Shown: positions 52,530-60,271 of the stretch, in pieces
Numbering within the stretch: position 1 is the first letter of the stretch
Layout of the letters: each line of letters starts with the position of its first letter
Assembly (NCBI GenBank): GCA_019635775.1
Contig: JAHBYU010000001.1
Coordinates: 62,001-126,000 of the forward strand
Direction: 5' to 3'
Length of the DNA stretch: 64,000 nt
DNA from: Rhizobiaceae bacterium
Lineage (GTDB): Bacteria > Pseudomonadota > Alphaproteobacteria > Rhizobiales > Rhizobiaceae
The notes under the pieces: generated by a model
Seen by the model: only the letters and a program-made list of their open reading frames with translations
What the model was told of the DNA's origin: nothing
Databases searched by the model: none
Position numbers and translations under genes: made by a program

Positions 52530-53734
52530 GTCAGAGGCGTCTGCCGCATCTCCAGATGCAGCGCCTTGCCATCATAGGGATGTGCCTCGCAAACGGCCTC
52601 ATCAAGTTCGACGCCAAGCCCTGGCTCCTTCGACGGAATGACATGACCGTCCTGCCAGTCGATCTTCCTCCTCAGGAGCTTTTCGTGGAAGCCGTCCCAC
52701 TGTTTCAGCGATTCCAGAATCAGGAAGTTCGGCAGCGTCACCGCAAGCTGGATGTTGGCCGCGCCGACGATCGGCCCGCAATAGCAGTGTGGCGCGATCT
52801 GGATGTGGTAGGCCTCGGCCATGGCCGCGATCTTCTTGGTTTCGAGGATGCCGCCCGAGCGTCCGAGGTCCGGTTGCAGGGTCGTCGCGGCGCGTGTTTC
52901 GATGACGCGCGCGAACTCGAATTTCGTCGTCAGCCGTTCGCCGGTGGCGATAGGAATAGACGTACCGCGCGCGACCTCGGCCATGACCTCGGGCATATCC
53001 GGCGGCACCGGTTCCTCGAACCAGAGCGGGTCGTAGGGTTCGATGGCCTTGGCCATCCGCAGCGCGCCGGATGCCGTGAATTGGCCGTGCGTGCCAAACA
53101 GGATGTCGGCCCTGGTGCCGACGGCCTCGCGGATCGCCTTCAGCATGCGCACCGACAGGTCGATGTCTATCAGGCGCGGCTGGTGGCCGTCGAAGACGGT
53201 GTAGGGGCCCGCCGGATCGAGCTTCACCGCATCAAAGCCCTGCTCGACATAGAGCGCGGCGCACTCAGCAGCCATGTCCTGGTCGTTGTAGACATTCTTC
53301 GGTCCGACATCCTCGGTGTGGACGCTGCCCGAATGCGGGTAGAGGTAGGTGTAGGAGCGCAGCGTCTCGTGTACCTGCCCGCCAAGGAGCTTGTAGATTG
53401 GCTTGCCGGCTTCCTTGCCGATAATATCCCAGCACGCCATTTCAAGCGCCGAGAAGCAGCCCATGCCGGAAACGTCCGGTCGCTGGGTGAAGCCCGACGA
53501 ATAACAGCGGCGGAAGAAGATTTCGATGTCGTGCGGGTCATGCCCGACGAAATAGCGCTCCGCCATGTCCTCGATCATGCGGGCGGTCACATGCGCCGAG
53601 AAGGTCGCGTTGTAGGCCTCCCCATAGCCGACCACGCCTGAATTGGTCGTGAGCTTCACGAAGATGAAATACTTGCCGCCAATGCCCGGCGGCGGATTGC
53701 CGACCACCCATGTCTTTACGTCGGTGATTTTCAT
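52526..53734 (-). CDS. Mandelate racemase/muconate-lactonizing enzyme family protein (sugar-acid dehydratase-like)
   Basis: A 402-residue enolase-superfamily enzyme: N-terminal capping domain, then a barrel with KLDPAGP (K171, D173), FEEPVPPD (E240-E241), ATGERL (E266) and APHCYCGP (H316). The segment ILFGTHGQFT at about residues 211-220 stands where many relatives have an Asp metal ligand. Family members mostly dehydrate sugar acids. The ATG overlaps the stop of the GMC oxidoreductase and the stop overlaps the next gene, so all three are coupled. Which sugar acid is used is unknown. Confidence 0.88.
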   Translation of the reverse strand: MKITDVKTWVVGNPPPGIGGKYFIFVKLTTNSGVVGYGEAYNATFSAHVTARMIEDMAERYFVGHDPHDIEIFFRRCYSSGFTQRPDVSGMGCFSALEMACWDIIGKEAGKPIYKLLGGQVHETLRSYTYLYPHSGSVHTEDVGPKNVYNDQDMAAECAALYVEQGFDAVKLDPAGPYTVFDGHQPRLIDIDLSVRMLKAIREAVGTRADILFGTHGQFTASGALRMAKAIEPYDPLWFEEPVPPDMPEVMAEVARGTSIPIATGERLTTKFEFARVIETRAATTLQPDLGRSGGILETKKIAAMAEAYHIQIAPHCYCGPIVGAANIQLAVTLPNFLILESLKQWDGFHEKLLRRKIDWQDGHVIPSKEPGLGVELDEAVCEAHPYDGKALHLEMRQTPLT

Positions 53735-55347
53735 GACTGATCCTCCAGAACCATCTGCGCGCCTTTCCACCCTGTCATGATGGATGCGGCATTTGTGTTG
53801 CCGGAGATATTATCCGGAAATATCGAGGCGTCGATGACGCGCAGGCCGCTGACGCCATGCACACGAAGGCGCGGGTCCACGACATTGCGCAACGCATCGC
53901 GGCCCATCCGACAGGTCGAGACTGGATGGTAGACCGTGCCGGAGCGCTTGCGAAAATCGAGGATCAGGTCATCGTCCGAGGTGATCGACGGGCCGGGCAG
54001 CACCTCTTCCTCGATGATTTCGGCAAGGGCGGGCTGCGCCGCGATTTTCCGCACGAACTTCACGGCGGCCAGCATCTCGGCCACATCCTGCTCTGTCGAG
54101 TACGCGTTGGGCACGATCCTTGGATGGTCGTGCGGGTCTGCCGAACGGATCATGATCTCGCCCCGGCTCGACGGCCGGCAGTTGGACAGCCCGATCGAAA
54201 AGCCCGGCCACGGATCAGGCGTGAGGATCGGGCGCTCGCCGGTCTTGGGGATCACGGTCGAGAAGGCCTGGAAATAGAGCTGCATGTTCGACCGCGTTAT
54301 GGACGGATCGGTGCGGAAGAATCCGCCTGCAGCGTTCATGGACAGCGACAGCGGACCATTGCGCAGCAGCAGATACTGCATCCCCACAAGCATTTTGCCC
54401 CACCAGGGTCTCAGGATCTGGTTCAGCGTCGGCAGCCTGCCCTTGAAACTGTAGTTGATACCCAGATGGTCCTGCAGATTGGCGCCGACATTGTCGTTGG
54501 CATGGATGACGGGAATGCCCAGACCCTGCAGCAGCGATGCGGGGCCAATGCCGGACAGTTGCAGCAATTGCGGAGAATTGACCGAGCCACCGGAAAGGAT
54601 CACCTCGCGGCCAGCGTGCGCCTGCTTCTTCTGACCGCGCTGCTCGTATTCGATGCCGACGGCGTGTGTACCCTCGAACAGTATTCGTGTGACCAATGCA
54701 TGTGTCACGACGCGGACATTTCCGCGCTTCATTGCAGGCCGCAGAAACGCGCGCGCGGCGGACATGCGCCTGCCGTCCCTGGCGGTGATCTGGTAGACCC
54801 CGACTCCTTCCTGGCTTTTGCCGTTGAAGTCCGGGTTTAGCGGCAGCCCGGCCTGTTGGCCGGCTTGAAGATAGCGTTTCGTCAGGGGATGCACGAGCGG
54901 CCGGCAGTCCTTGACATGCACCGGCCCCCCGGATCCGCGCCATTCGTCTTCCCCGGCTTCATTGTCCTCGATCGCCTTGAAGATCGGCAGGAGGTCATCA
55001 TAGGACCAGCCGGGATTGCCTGCCGCAGCCCAGGCGTCGAAATCCTCGCGCTGACCCCTGATCCACACCATTGCGTTGATGGAGCTCGATCCCCCCAACA
55101 GCTTGCCGCGCGGCCAGTGATCGGCGTTGCCAGCAAGGCCGGGATCGGGCTCGGCGCGATAGTTCCAGTTGACCGCCGGGTCGTAGAATGTCTTGCCGTA
55201 GCCGAGCGGCATCTGGACGTAGAAGCGTCGGTCGGTGCCGCCTGCTTCCAGTATGAGTACCGAGTGGCGACCGTTTGCCGATAGCCGCTCCGCGAGCACC
55301 GATCCTGCCGAACCCGCGCCGACGATAATGAAGTCGTAGGTGTCCAT
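53731..55347 (-). CDS. GMC-family FAD oxidoreductase
   Basis: A 538-residue flavoenzyme of the glucose-methanol-choline type: FAD loop IVGAGSAGSVLAERL near 8-22, GGSSSINAMVWIRGQ near 85-99, the second GMC signature GSVNSPQLLQLSGIG near 254-268, and the active-site His in YHPVSTCRMG near 472. Relatives include choline and alcohol dehydrogenases. It is first in the three-gene operon. Oxidation of an alcohol or sugar, followed by dehydration and hydroxyacid reduction by the next genes, is a plausible sequence. Confidence 0.92.
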   Translation of the reverse strand: MDTYDFIIVGAGSAGSVLAERLSANGRHSVLILEAGGTDRRFYVQMPLGYGKTFYDPAVNWNYRAEPDPGLAGNADHWPRGKLLGGSSSINAMVWIRGQREDFDAWAAAGNPGWSYDDLLPIFKAIEDNEAGEDEWRGSGGPVHVKDCRPLVHPLTKRYLQAGQQAGLPLNPDFNGKSQEGVGVYQITARDGRRMSAARAFLRPAMKRGNVRVVTHALVTRILFEGTHAVGIEYEQRGQKKQAHAGREVILSGGSVNSPQLLQLSGIGPASLLQGLGIPVIHANDNVGANLQDHLGINYSFKGRLPTLNQILRPWWGKMLVGMQYLLLRNGPLSLSMNAAGGFFRTDPSITRSNMQLYFQAFSTVIPKTGERPILTPDPWPGFSIGLSNCRPSSRGEIMIRSADPHDHPRIVPNAYSTEQDVAEMLAAVKFVRKIAAQPALAEIIEEEVLPGPSITSDDDLILDFRKRSGTVYHPVSTCRMGRDALRNVVDPRLRVHGVSGLRVIDASIFPDNISGNTNAASIMTGWKGAQMVLEDQS

Positions 55348-55509
55348 GAACCACTTTTCAGCCTGAAGTTCGCTGAAGCTATGTCGTGGAGGCCGTTTTC
55401 GTCACGGGGCTTCCGGCATGACCTGTGAAAAATGCGACCGCGCTTGGTGCTTGGCATATGCGGTCGGCTGCGGCATGAGGATGGTGACGGTTCGAACAGG
55501 AGGCGGCAG

Positions 55510-55899
55510 TTGACAGGCGAGAAGGCAAAACCCATCGGCGAGTTGACGTTGAGGACACAGGCCCTGCCCGGCGACACCAATGCCGCAGGGGACATTTTCG
55601 GAGGCTGGGTCATGGCGCAGATGGACCTGGCCTGCGGCATACGCGCCGCGGAGCGTGCGCATGGTCGCGTCGTAACGGCGGCGGTCAGGGAGATGTCCTT
55701 CGCAGCACCGATGAAGATCGGGGACACGCTAAGCGTCTACACGGCGGTGACGCGAGTCGGCCGAACGTCGATGACGCTCAAGGTCGAGGCATGGGCGCAG
55801 CGCTATCTCAGTCACGTGAAGGAAAGGGTCACGGACGCTGAATTTGTTATGGTTGCGCTGGATGCTGAGGGAAAGCCGACGCCGGTTCCTGCGGAATAG
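55510..55899 (+). CDS. Acyl-CoA thioesterase, YciA-like hot-dog
   Basis: A 129-residue hot-dog thioesterase: QALPGDTNAAGDIFGGWVMAQMDLACGIRAAERAHGRVVTAAVREMSFAAPMKIGDTLSVYTAVTRVGRTSMTLKVEA. The P-x-D-T-N-A-x-G-D-I-F-G-G-W pattern holds the catalytic Asn and Asp of YciA/acyl-CoA hydrolases, which cleave short to long acyl-CoAs. The start is TTG 55510, six bases after AGGAGG; the in-frame ATG far upstream is not needed. It is divergent from the GMC gene. Confidence 0.9.
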   Translation: MTGEKAKPIGELTLRTQALPGDTNAAGDIFGGWVMAQMDLACGIRAAERAHGRVVTAAVREMSFAAPMKIGDTLSVYTAVTRVGRTSMTLKVEAWAQRYLSHVKERVTDAEFVMVALDAEGKPTPVPAE

Positions 55900-55902
55900 A
55901 GC

Positions 55903-56280
55903 TTATCTTGCGGCGTCCGCCGCCGCGTCAAACCTGGCCCGAGCGGCTTTCACGCGCGCCGTGTTCATCCTCGCCCATTCGCCAAGCGCGTTAACGGGCT
56001 CGAGAAGTTCGAAGCCCAGTTCGGTCAACTCATAGTCCACGCGTGGCGGTATGGTCGGGTAGACCGTGCGCGTGACGAAGCCGTCGCGTTCCAGTCCACG
56101 CAAAGTCGTGGTGAGCATCTTCTGGGAGATGCCGCCGACTGTCGTTCGCAATTCGTTGAACCGCATCGGACCCTCGCCAAGTTTGCCGACGACGAGAACG
56201 GTCCACTTGTCACCGACCCGCTGGAGAATGTCACTGACGGCCCGGCAGTCCTCGGTGAGGTGCATGTGCCTAGGTTTCAA
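55903..56280 (-). CDS. HxlR-family transcriptional regulator
   Basis: A 125-residue winged-helix regulator with the family pattern: CRAVSDILQRVGDKWTVLVVGKLGEGPMRFNELRTTVGGISQKMLTTTLRGLERDGFVTRTVYPTIPPRVDYELTELG. The early cysteine (about residue 12) is often redox-sensing in HxlR proteins. The start is TTG 56280, seven bases after AAGGAGG, which is more convincing than ATG 56265 or the far upstream start. It is divergent from the FMN reductase gene and presumably represses it through the palindrome at 56329-56343. Confidence 0.9.
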   Translation of the reverse strand: MKPRHMHLTEDCRAVSDILQRVGDKWTVLVVGKLGEGPMRFNELRTTVGGISQKMLTTTLRGLERDGFVTRTVYPTIPPRVDYELTELGFELLEPVNALGEWARMNTARVKAARARFDAAADAAR

Positions 56281-56328
56281 AAAAGTGCCTCCTTGTGAGG
56301 TCTCTTGTAAGTTTCCTATGTAGTGCTG

Positions 56329-56343
56329 GTATCCAATGGATAC
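56329..56343. promoter_or_regulatory. Perfect palindrome in the hxlR-type / FMN-reductase divergent region
   Basis: GTATCC-AAT-GGATAC is perfectly symmetric. The symmetry extends outward by two further matches (CT ... AG) after one mismatch. HxlR regulators bind such dyads between the two divergent genes, so this is a strong operator candidate. Confidence 0.7.
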
Positions 56344-56365
56344 TAGAGCTTTATAGGAGACTGTA

Positions 56366-56968
56366 ATGTCAAAACCAAAGATCGCCGTCATCATCGGCTC
56401 GACACGCGCCACCCGTTTCGGCGACAAGCCAGCCGAGTGGATTGCCAACATAGCAAAGGCGCGGGGCGATTTCGACGTCGAGATCGTTGATCTGCGTGAT
56501 TATCCGATGCCGTTCTTCGACGAGGCCGCCTCGTCGCTATGGGCCCCGTCAAAGAACGAGGTCGCGCTGCGCTGGCAGAGGAAGGTGGCAGAGTTCGATG
56601 GCTACATCATTACTGCGGCCGAGTATAATCGCGGCCCGACGGCAGTTCTCAAGAACGCGCTCGACTACGCCTACACCGAATGGAACCGCAAGCCTGTGAC
56701 CTTCGTTGGCTATGGCGGTGTCGGAGGCGCTCGCGCCGTCGAGCAGTTGCGCCTCCATGCCGTCGAACTTCAGATGGTGCCCAGTCGCTACGCGGTTCAC
56801 GTGACCTGGGGCGATTTCATCCAGATCCTGCAGCAGGGCAAGAAACTCGAGGATTTCGAACACCTTCACCAAGCGGCCGAAACGGCTCTCGATGATCTGG
56901 CGTGGTGGGCAAGGGTGCTAAAGGAGGCGCGCTCGGAAGACATTCAGGCCAAGCAGGCGGCCGAATAG
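56366..56968 (+). CDS. NAD(P)H-dependent FMN reductase family protein
   Basis: A 200-residue flavodoxin-like reductase: KIAVIIGSTRATRFGDKPAEWIANIAKARG with the phosphate-binding GSTR(AT)R loop at 9-14, then PMPFFDEAASSLW, TAAEYNRGPTAVLKNALDYAYTEWNRKPVTFVGYGGVGGARAVEQLR. These enzymes reduce FMN, quinones or azo and chromate-like substrates. It is divergent from the HxlR regulator, and AGGAGA precedes ATG 56366. The regulator-plus-reductase pairing suggests induction by an electrophile or quinone. Confidence 0.92.
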   Translation: MSKPKIAVIIGSTRATRFGDKPAEWIANIAKARGDFDVEIVDLRDYPMPFFDEAASSLWAPSKNEVALRWQRKVAEFDGYIITAAEYNRGPTAVLKNALDYAYTEWNRKPVTFVGYGGVGGARAVEQLRLHAVELQMVPSRYAVHVTWGDFIQILQQGKKLEDFEHLHQAAETALDDLAWWARVLKEARSEDIQAKQAAE

Positions 56969-56982
56969 CAGTAGAGGGCGCG

Positions 56983-57001
56983 GGGCGGCACCATGCCGCC
57001 C
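56983..57001. terminator. Convergent hairpin between FMN reductase and CorC-like gene
   Basis: GGGCGGC pairs perfectly with GCCGCCC around ACCAT in the 55-base gap between two convergent stops. Neither strand has a U-tract, so it may be a weak bidirectional terminator. Confidence 0.45.
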
Positions 57002-57023
57002 TGGCGCCATTGCGATTACGCCT

Positions 57024-58331
57024 TCAGATGTTTGCTGCCCGGTGAACGTCCGGGATGCGTGATGCGATGATCTTGTCGATCCGACGGCCGTCGAGATCAA
57101 CCACCTCGAAGCGCCAGCCCTGCGCGTCGAAGCACTCGCCGGTCGCTGGCAGTCGATGCAGGTGGCCAAGAACGAATCCTGCCACGGTCTCGTAGTCACG
57201 GTTCTCGGCAATCTCGATACCCAGAAGTTCGGCCAGTTCGTCTGCCTGCATGTAGCCGGCGAGCAGCCATGACCCGTCTTCCCGCTTGACGGCCGGCGGT
57301 TCGTCCTCCTCGTCGAGGTCGGATCGGAAAACGCCTGTAATGGCTTCGAGTATGTCGGCAGGGGTGACGATGCCTTCGAAGTGGCCGTATTCGTCGTGCA
57401 CCAGCGCGACCGGCACTTCCGATTCTCGCAGTGTCGTAAGCACGTCCAGCGCATCGGCCTGATCGTGCACGATTGGCGCTTCGCGAAGGTGCCTGCGGGC
57501 GTCGAAAGGTTCGCCTGCGAGCAGCGACGCCAGCAGGTCGCGCGTCTGGACCACGCCGATCATGTTGTCGACCACGCCCTCGCCGACAGGCAACCTAGAG
57601 TGCTGCGTTTCCATCAGCAGTTTGCGCGAAGTCGCTTCGTCCGACTCCATATTAAGCCAGTCTATGTCGGTGCGCGGGGTCATGACAGCACGGACGGCGC
57701 GGTCACCCAGACGCATGACGCCGGCGATCATGCGTCGCTCATCGGACTCGATGGTCCCGTGATGCTCGGCCTCCGCGACCAGCATCTTGATCTCGTCGTC
57801 GGTGACCTTTTCATCCGACGCGCCAGACTGGCCGAGCAGCCGCAGCACAGCCTTCCCGGAGATATCGAGCAGGAAAACAAGAGGTAGCGCGACCTTGGAC
57901 AGCAATGTCATCGCCGGTGCGACCATCACAGCGATACGTTCGGGATCGCGCAAAGCGATCTGTTTTGGCACGAGTTCGCCGATAATCAGGGAAGCATAGG
58001 TTATCACCGCCACAACGATGCCCACGCCAAGCGTGTTGGCGGCAGTAACCGAAAGACCCGAAGCAAGCAGCGTCTCGCTAAGCCGCTGGCCGAGCGTTGC
58101 CCCTGAAAACGCGCCCGAGAGAACGCCGACGAGCGTGATGCCGATCTGCACGGTCGACAAGAATCGACCTGGATTCGAACCGAGTTCCAGCGCGGTTGCG
58201 GCACCCCGCACATTGCGCTCGATCATTGCCTTGAGGCGGCCTGGCCGGGCGGAAACCACCGCCAGTTCCGACATGGCCAAGAGGCCGTTCACGCAGATAA
58301 GAACGACAACAATCGCTATTTCTAGGTACAT
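57024..58331 (-). CDS. CorC/HlyC-like hemolysin-family membrane protein (CNNM, CBS pair)
   Basis: A 435-residue protein: an N-terminal CNNM (DUF21) membrane domain with about four helices (MYLEIAIVVVLICVNGLLAMSELAVVSARPGRL ...), then a CBS pair (MTPRTDIDWLNMESDEA and DALDVLTTLRESEVPVALVHDEYGHFEGIVTPADILEAI), then a CorC_HlyC transporter-associated domain. Despite the name, relatives are linked to Mg2+/Co2+ efflux and not to hemolysis. It is unrelated to the corA gene in this window by position. The length fits the family. Confidence 0.93.
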   Translation of the reverse strand: MYLEIAIVVVLICVNGLLAMSELAVVSARPGRLKAMIERNVRGAATALELGSNPGRFLSTVQIGITLVGVLSGAFSGATLGQRLSETLLASGLSVTAANTLGVGIVVAVITYASLIIGELVPKQIALRDPERIAVMVAPAMTLLSKVALPLVFLLDISGKAVLRLLGQSGASDEKVTDDEIKMLVAEAEHHGTIESDERRMIAGVMRLGDRAVRAVMTPRTDIDWLNMESDEATSRKLLMETQHSRLPVGEGVVDNMIGVVQTRDLLASLLAGEPFDARRHLREAPIVHDQADALDVLTTLRESEVPVALVHDEYGHFEGIVTPADILEAITGVFRSDLDEEDEPPAVKREDGSWLLAGYMQADELAELLGIEIAENRDYETVAGFVLGHLHRLPATGECFDAQGWRFEVVDLDGRRIDKIIASRIPDVHRAANI

Positions 58332-58402
58332 TCGAGGTCAAAAAAATCCCAAGGGACTGAAAACTATAGTGGCTTGCCCGATTAATACAATGGCGGCAGC
58401 CT

Positions 58403-59134
58403 TCAATCGGGCGTGCGCAGTACGCCTATAAGAACCATTCCGTCGGTATAGAAACGGTCTCCACCTCCGTTGCGCCCGTCCTGTGTCGCTCCCGACCCCT
58501 CGATTTCGTGGGTCGACGCGATCCATCCAGCGGTTGTCAGGTCCTCAATGACGAGATTGCGCTCGGCATCGACATCGGGTCCGATATGGTGCGTGATCTG
58601 TCCGGTGTCGTGGCTTACGCCTACGCCGCGGTCGAAGCTTGCCGAACCGAGCCATAGCGGACCTTGCCCACCGGGGGTCAGGGGATCCGTCTGCCAGAAG
58701 CGGACATGATGACGCTGGTCGGCGCTGCCGCCCACAGGCTTTTCGAAGGCGAAGTCCTGGCGTCGACCGTCATAGAGCAGCGTGCTTACCGGTGCATCCG
58801 GATCGGGACGGTGCAGGACGACGCTGATGCCGATCTCGATGCTGGTCGAAAAGGTAATGGCGTCCGCCGGCCGCCAACCTGCCGCCGCAAAAGCCTGGAG
58901 CACGTCATTCTTCGTTCCCACAAGACCAACATTGATCGGGTCGCCCGGAATGCCGTCGGTCGTTGTCGTGCGCATGACAAGCGGGTCTACGCGCCCGTCG
59001 CGAATCCACCAGAACTCAGGCGCTGCGAGATAGGCGACGGCCAGATAGGCAAGCAGCACCACGAGGCTCGCGGTCGCTGCCCGACGCGAACGCGTTGGAT
59101 GATGCCTTCCCGTTTCTGCAGGTTGTGCTGCCAT
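58403..59134 (-). CDS. LssY C-terminal domain-containing protein
   Basis: A 243-residue protein with one N-terminal membrane helix (ATASLVVLLAYLAVAYLAAPEFWW) and a soluble remainder. The DPINVGLVGTKNDVLQAFAAAGWRPADAITF and VRFWQTDPLTPGGQGPLWLGSASFDRGVGVS stretches match the LssY_C domain. In Legionella LssY this domain is C-terminal to a membrane phosphatase; here it stands alone. ATG 59134 is chosen; a GTG at 59170 would extend it. Function unknown. Confidence 0.85.
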   Translation of the reverse strand: MAAQPAETGRHHPTRSRRAATASLVVLLAYLAVAYLAAPEFWWIRDGRVDPLVMRTTTTDGIPGDPINVGLVGTKNDVLQAFAAAGWRPADAITFSTSIEIGISVVLHRPDPDAPVSTLLYDGRRQDFAFEKPVGGSADQRHHVRFWQTDPLTPGGQGPLWLGSASFDRGVGVSHDTGQITHHIGPDVDAERNLVIEDLTTAGWIASTHEIEGSGATQDGRNGGGDRFYTDGMVLIGVLRTPD

Positions 59135-59200
59135 ACGGAATCTATAGGCGACGACCTGACCCGCTGCCAAGCATGTTCCGGTTAACGGGCGCTTACGGAG

Positions 59201-60133
59201 TCAGTGGCATGCAACGCGGTTGTTCCGGCGTTCCTTGATGTCGAAATGGAAGTGGTTCCGGTGGTCATAGTTGTAGCCGGGGCCCAGCACAGTGCTGAAA
59301 TACTGGCATCCGTCCGCGCGAACTGTGTTCAGCAGGCCTTTCTGGCGAAATGCGAAGAAGCCGGGCTTCCTGACGTCGATGTCCTTGCCGTTGGCCAGCT
59401 CGATGCTCATGATGTCGAGCGCATTGCCCTTGCCGTGCTCGGACAGGGTGCGGCTGCCGGCAATCTTGCGGCAGGAATAGCTGGATCCCTGCTTGATCGT
59501 CCGGACGCCCGAGAAATAGCGCCGTCGCGCGGATGGCACGAGTTCGTTCTTAGTCCATTGCGAAAAGGTGAGCGCCATGGCGCAGGTCAGCGTTGCAGCG
59601 GGCTTCATCTTCACGCTGCCAATGGCCGAGACTTTTACCGGGTGGTCGATGCCGCACTGACCGTCCTGTATGGGCGCAAGGTCGACGAATTCCACTTTCA
59701 GGCGCTTCAGTTCGCGTCGACAGTCCACTTCGTCGGCGGGCAGATAATTCCCCTTCGGAGCGAGGGGCGGGTCTATCCGCGGATAGCCAGCAAGATACGG
59801 GTCCGATGGGACCAGCGTCTGTAGGCCTGTACCCTCACGAGGCCGAACGATTGCGGCCGTCTGCACCTCGACTGGTTCAGGTACCTGTGTTTCGGAGGAT
59901 GAAAAGTCCGGAGGCTGCACGTCCGCCAAGGCTTCGCCGCGCGTCAATGGTTCCGCGATGCGGGGAACGGAGGCGGTCGGAGACCCTACGTCCACTGCCG
60001 GCTGAAGCGACAGGACGCTGCCCGTCGTGCAGGCAGCAATCGTCGTCGCGAGCGAAAGGACCAACGCCCCGAACGCCAGACGCGAAGCTGCGAGATTTGC
60101 CGCAGGCAGGGCGGTCGGGCGATGCTTCGCCAT
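59201..60133 (-). CDS. Extensin-like protein with peptidase-type motifs, putative lipoprotein
   Basis: A 310-residue exported protein with a lipobox (TIAAC, Cys35) after a signal segment, a Pro/Glu/Ser-rich linker, and a C-terminal extensin-like domain (PF06904 type). The domain contains SEHGKGNALDI and NHFHFD, the H-x6-D and H-x-H pattern of LAS-type zinc peptidases (VanY/MepA fold), so peptidoglycan cleavage is possible. Several cysteines (CRRELKRL, DGQCG, CAMAL, SCRK) should form disulfides. It is the downstream of two adjacent paralogues. Confidence 0.88.
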   Translation of the reverse strand: MAKHRPTALPAANLAASRLAFGALVLSLATTIAACTTGSVLSLQPAVDVGSPTASVPRIAEPLTRGEALADVQPPDFSSSETQVPEPVEVQTAAIVRPREGTGLQTLVPSDPYLAGYPRIDPPLAPKGNYLPADEVDCRRELKRLKVEFVDLAPIQDGQCGIDHPVKVSAIGSVKMKPAATLTCAMALTFSQWTKNELVPSARRRYFSGVRTIKQGSSYSCRKIAGSRTLSEHGKGNALDIMSIELANGKDIDVRKPGFFAFRQKGLLNTVRADGCQYFSTVLGPGYNYDHRNHFHFDIKERRNNRVACH

Positions 60134-60271
60134 CGTTGCTGCTCCGAACTCGATACAAAGAGCGTCTTCGACATGCAGTCGCGCGGTGCTCTGGAGAAAC
60201 TTTGAGATTAGGCAACAATTGTAAAGGAAAGCTCAGCGCCGAGATTTACACCTGCGGCGACATTGCGGCGG

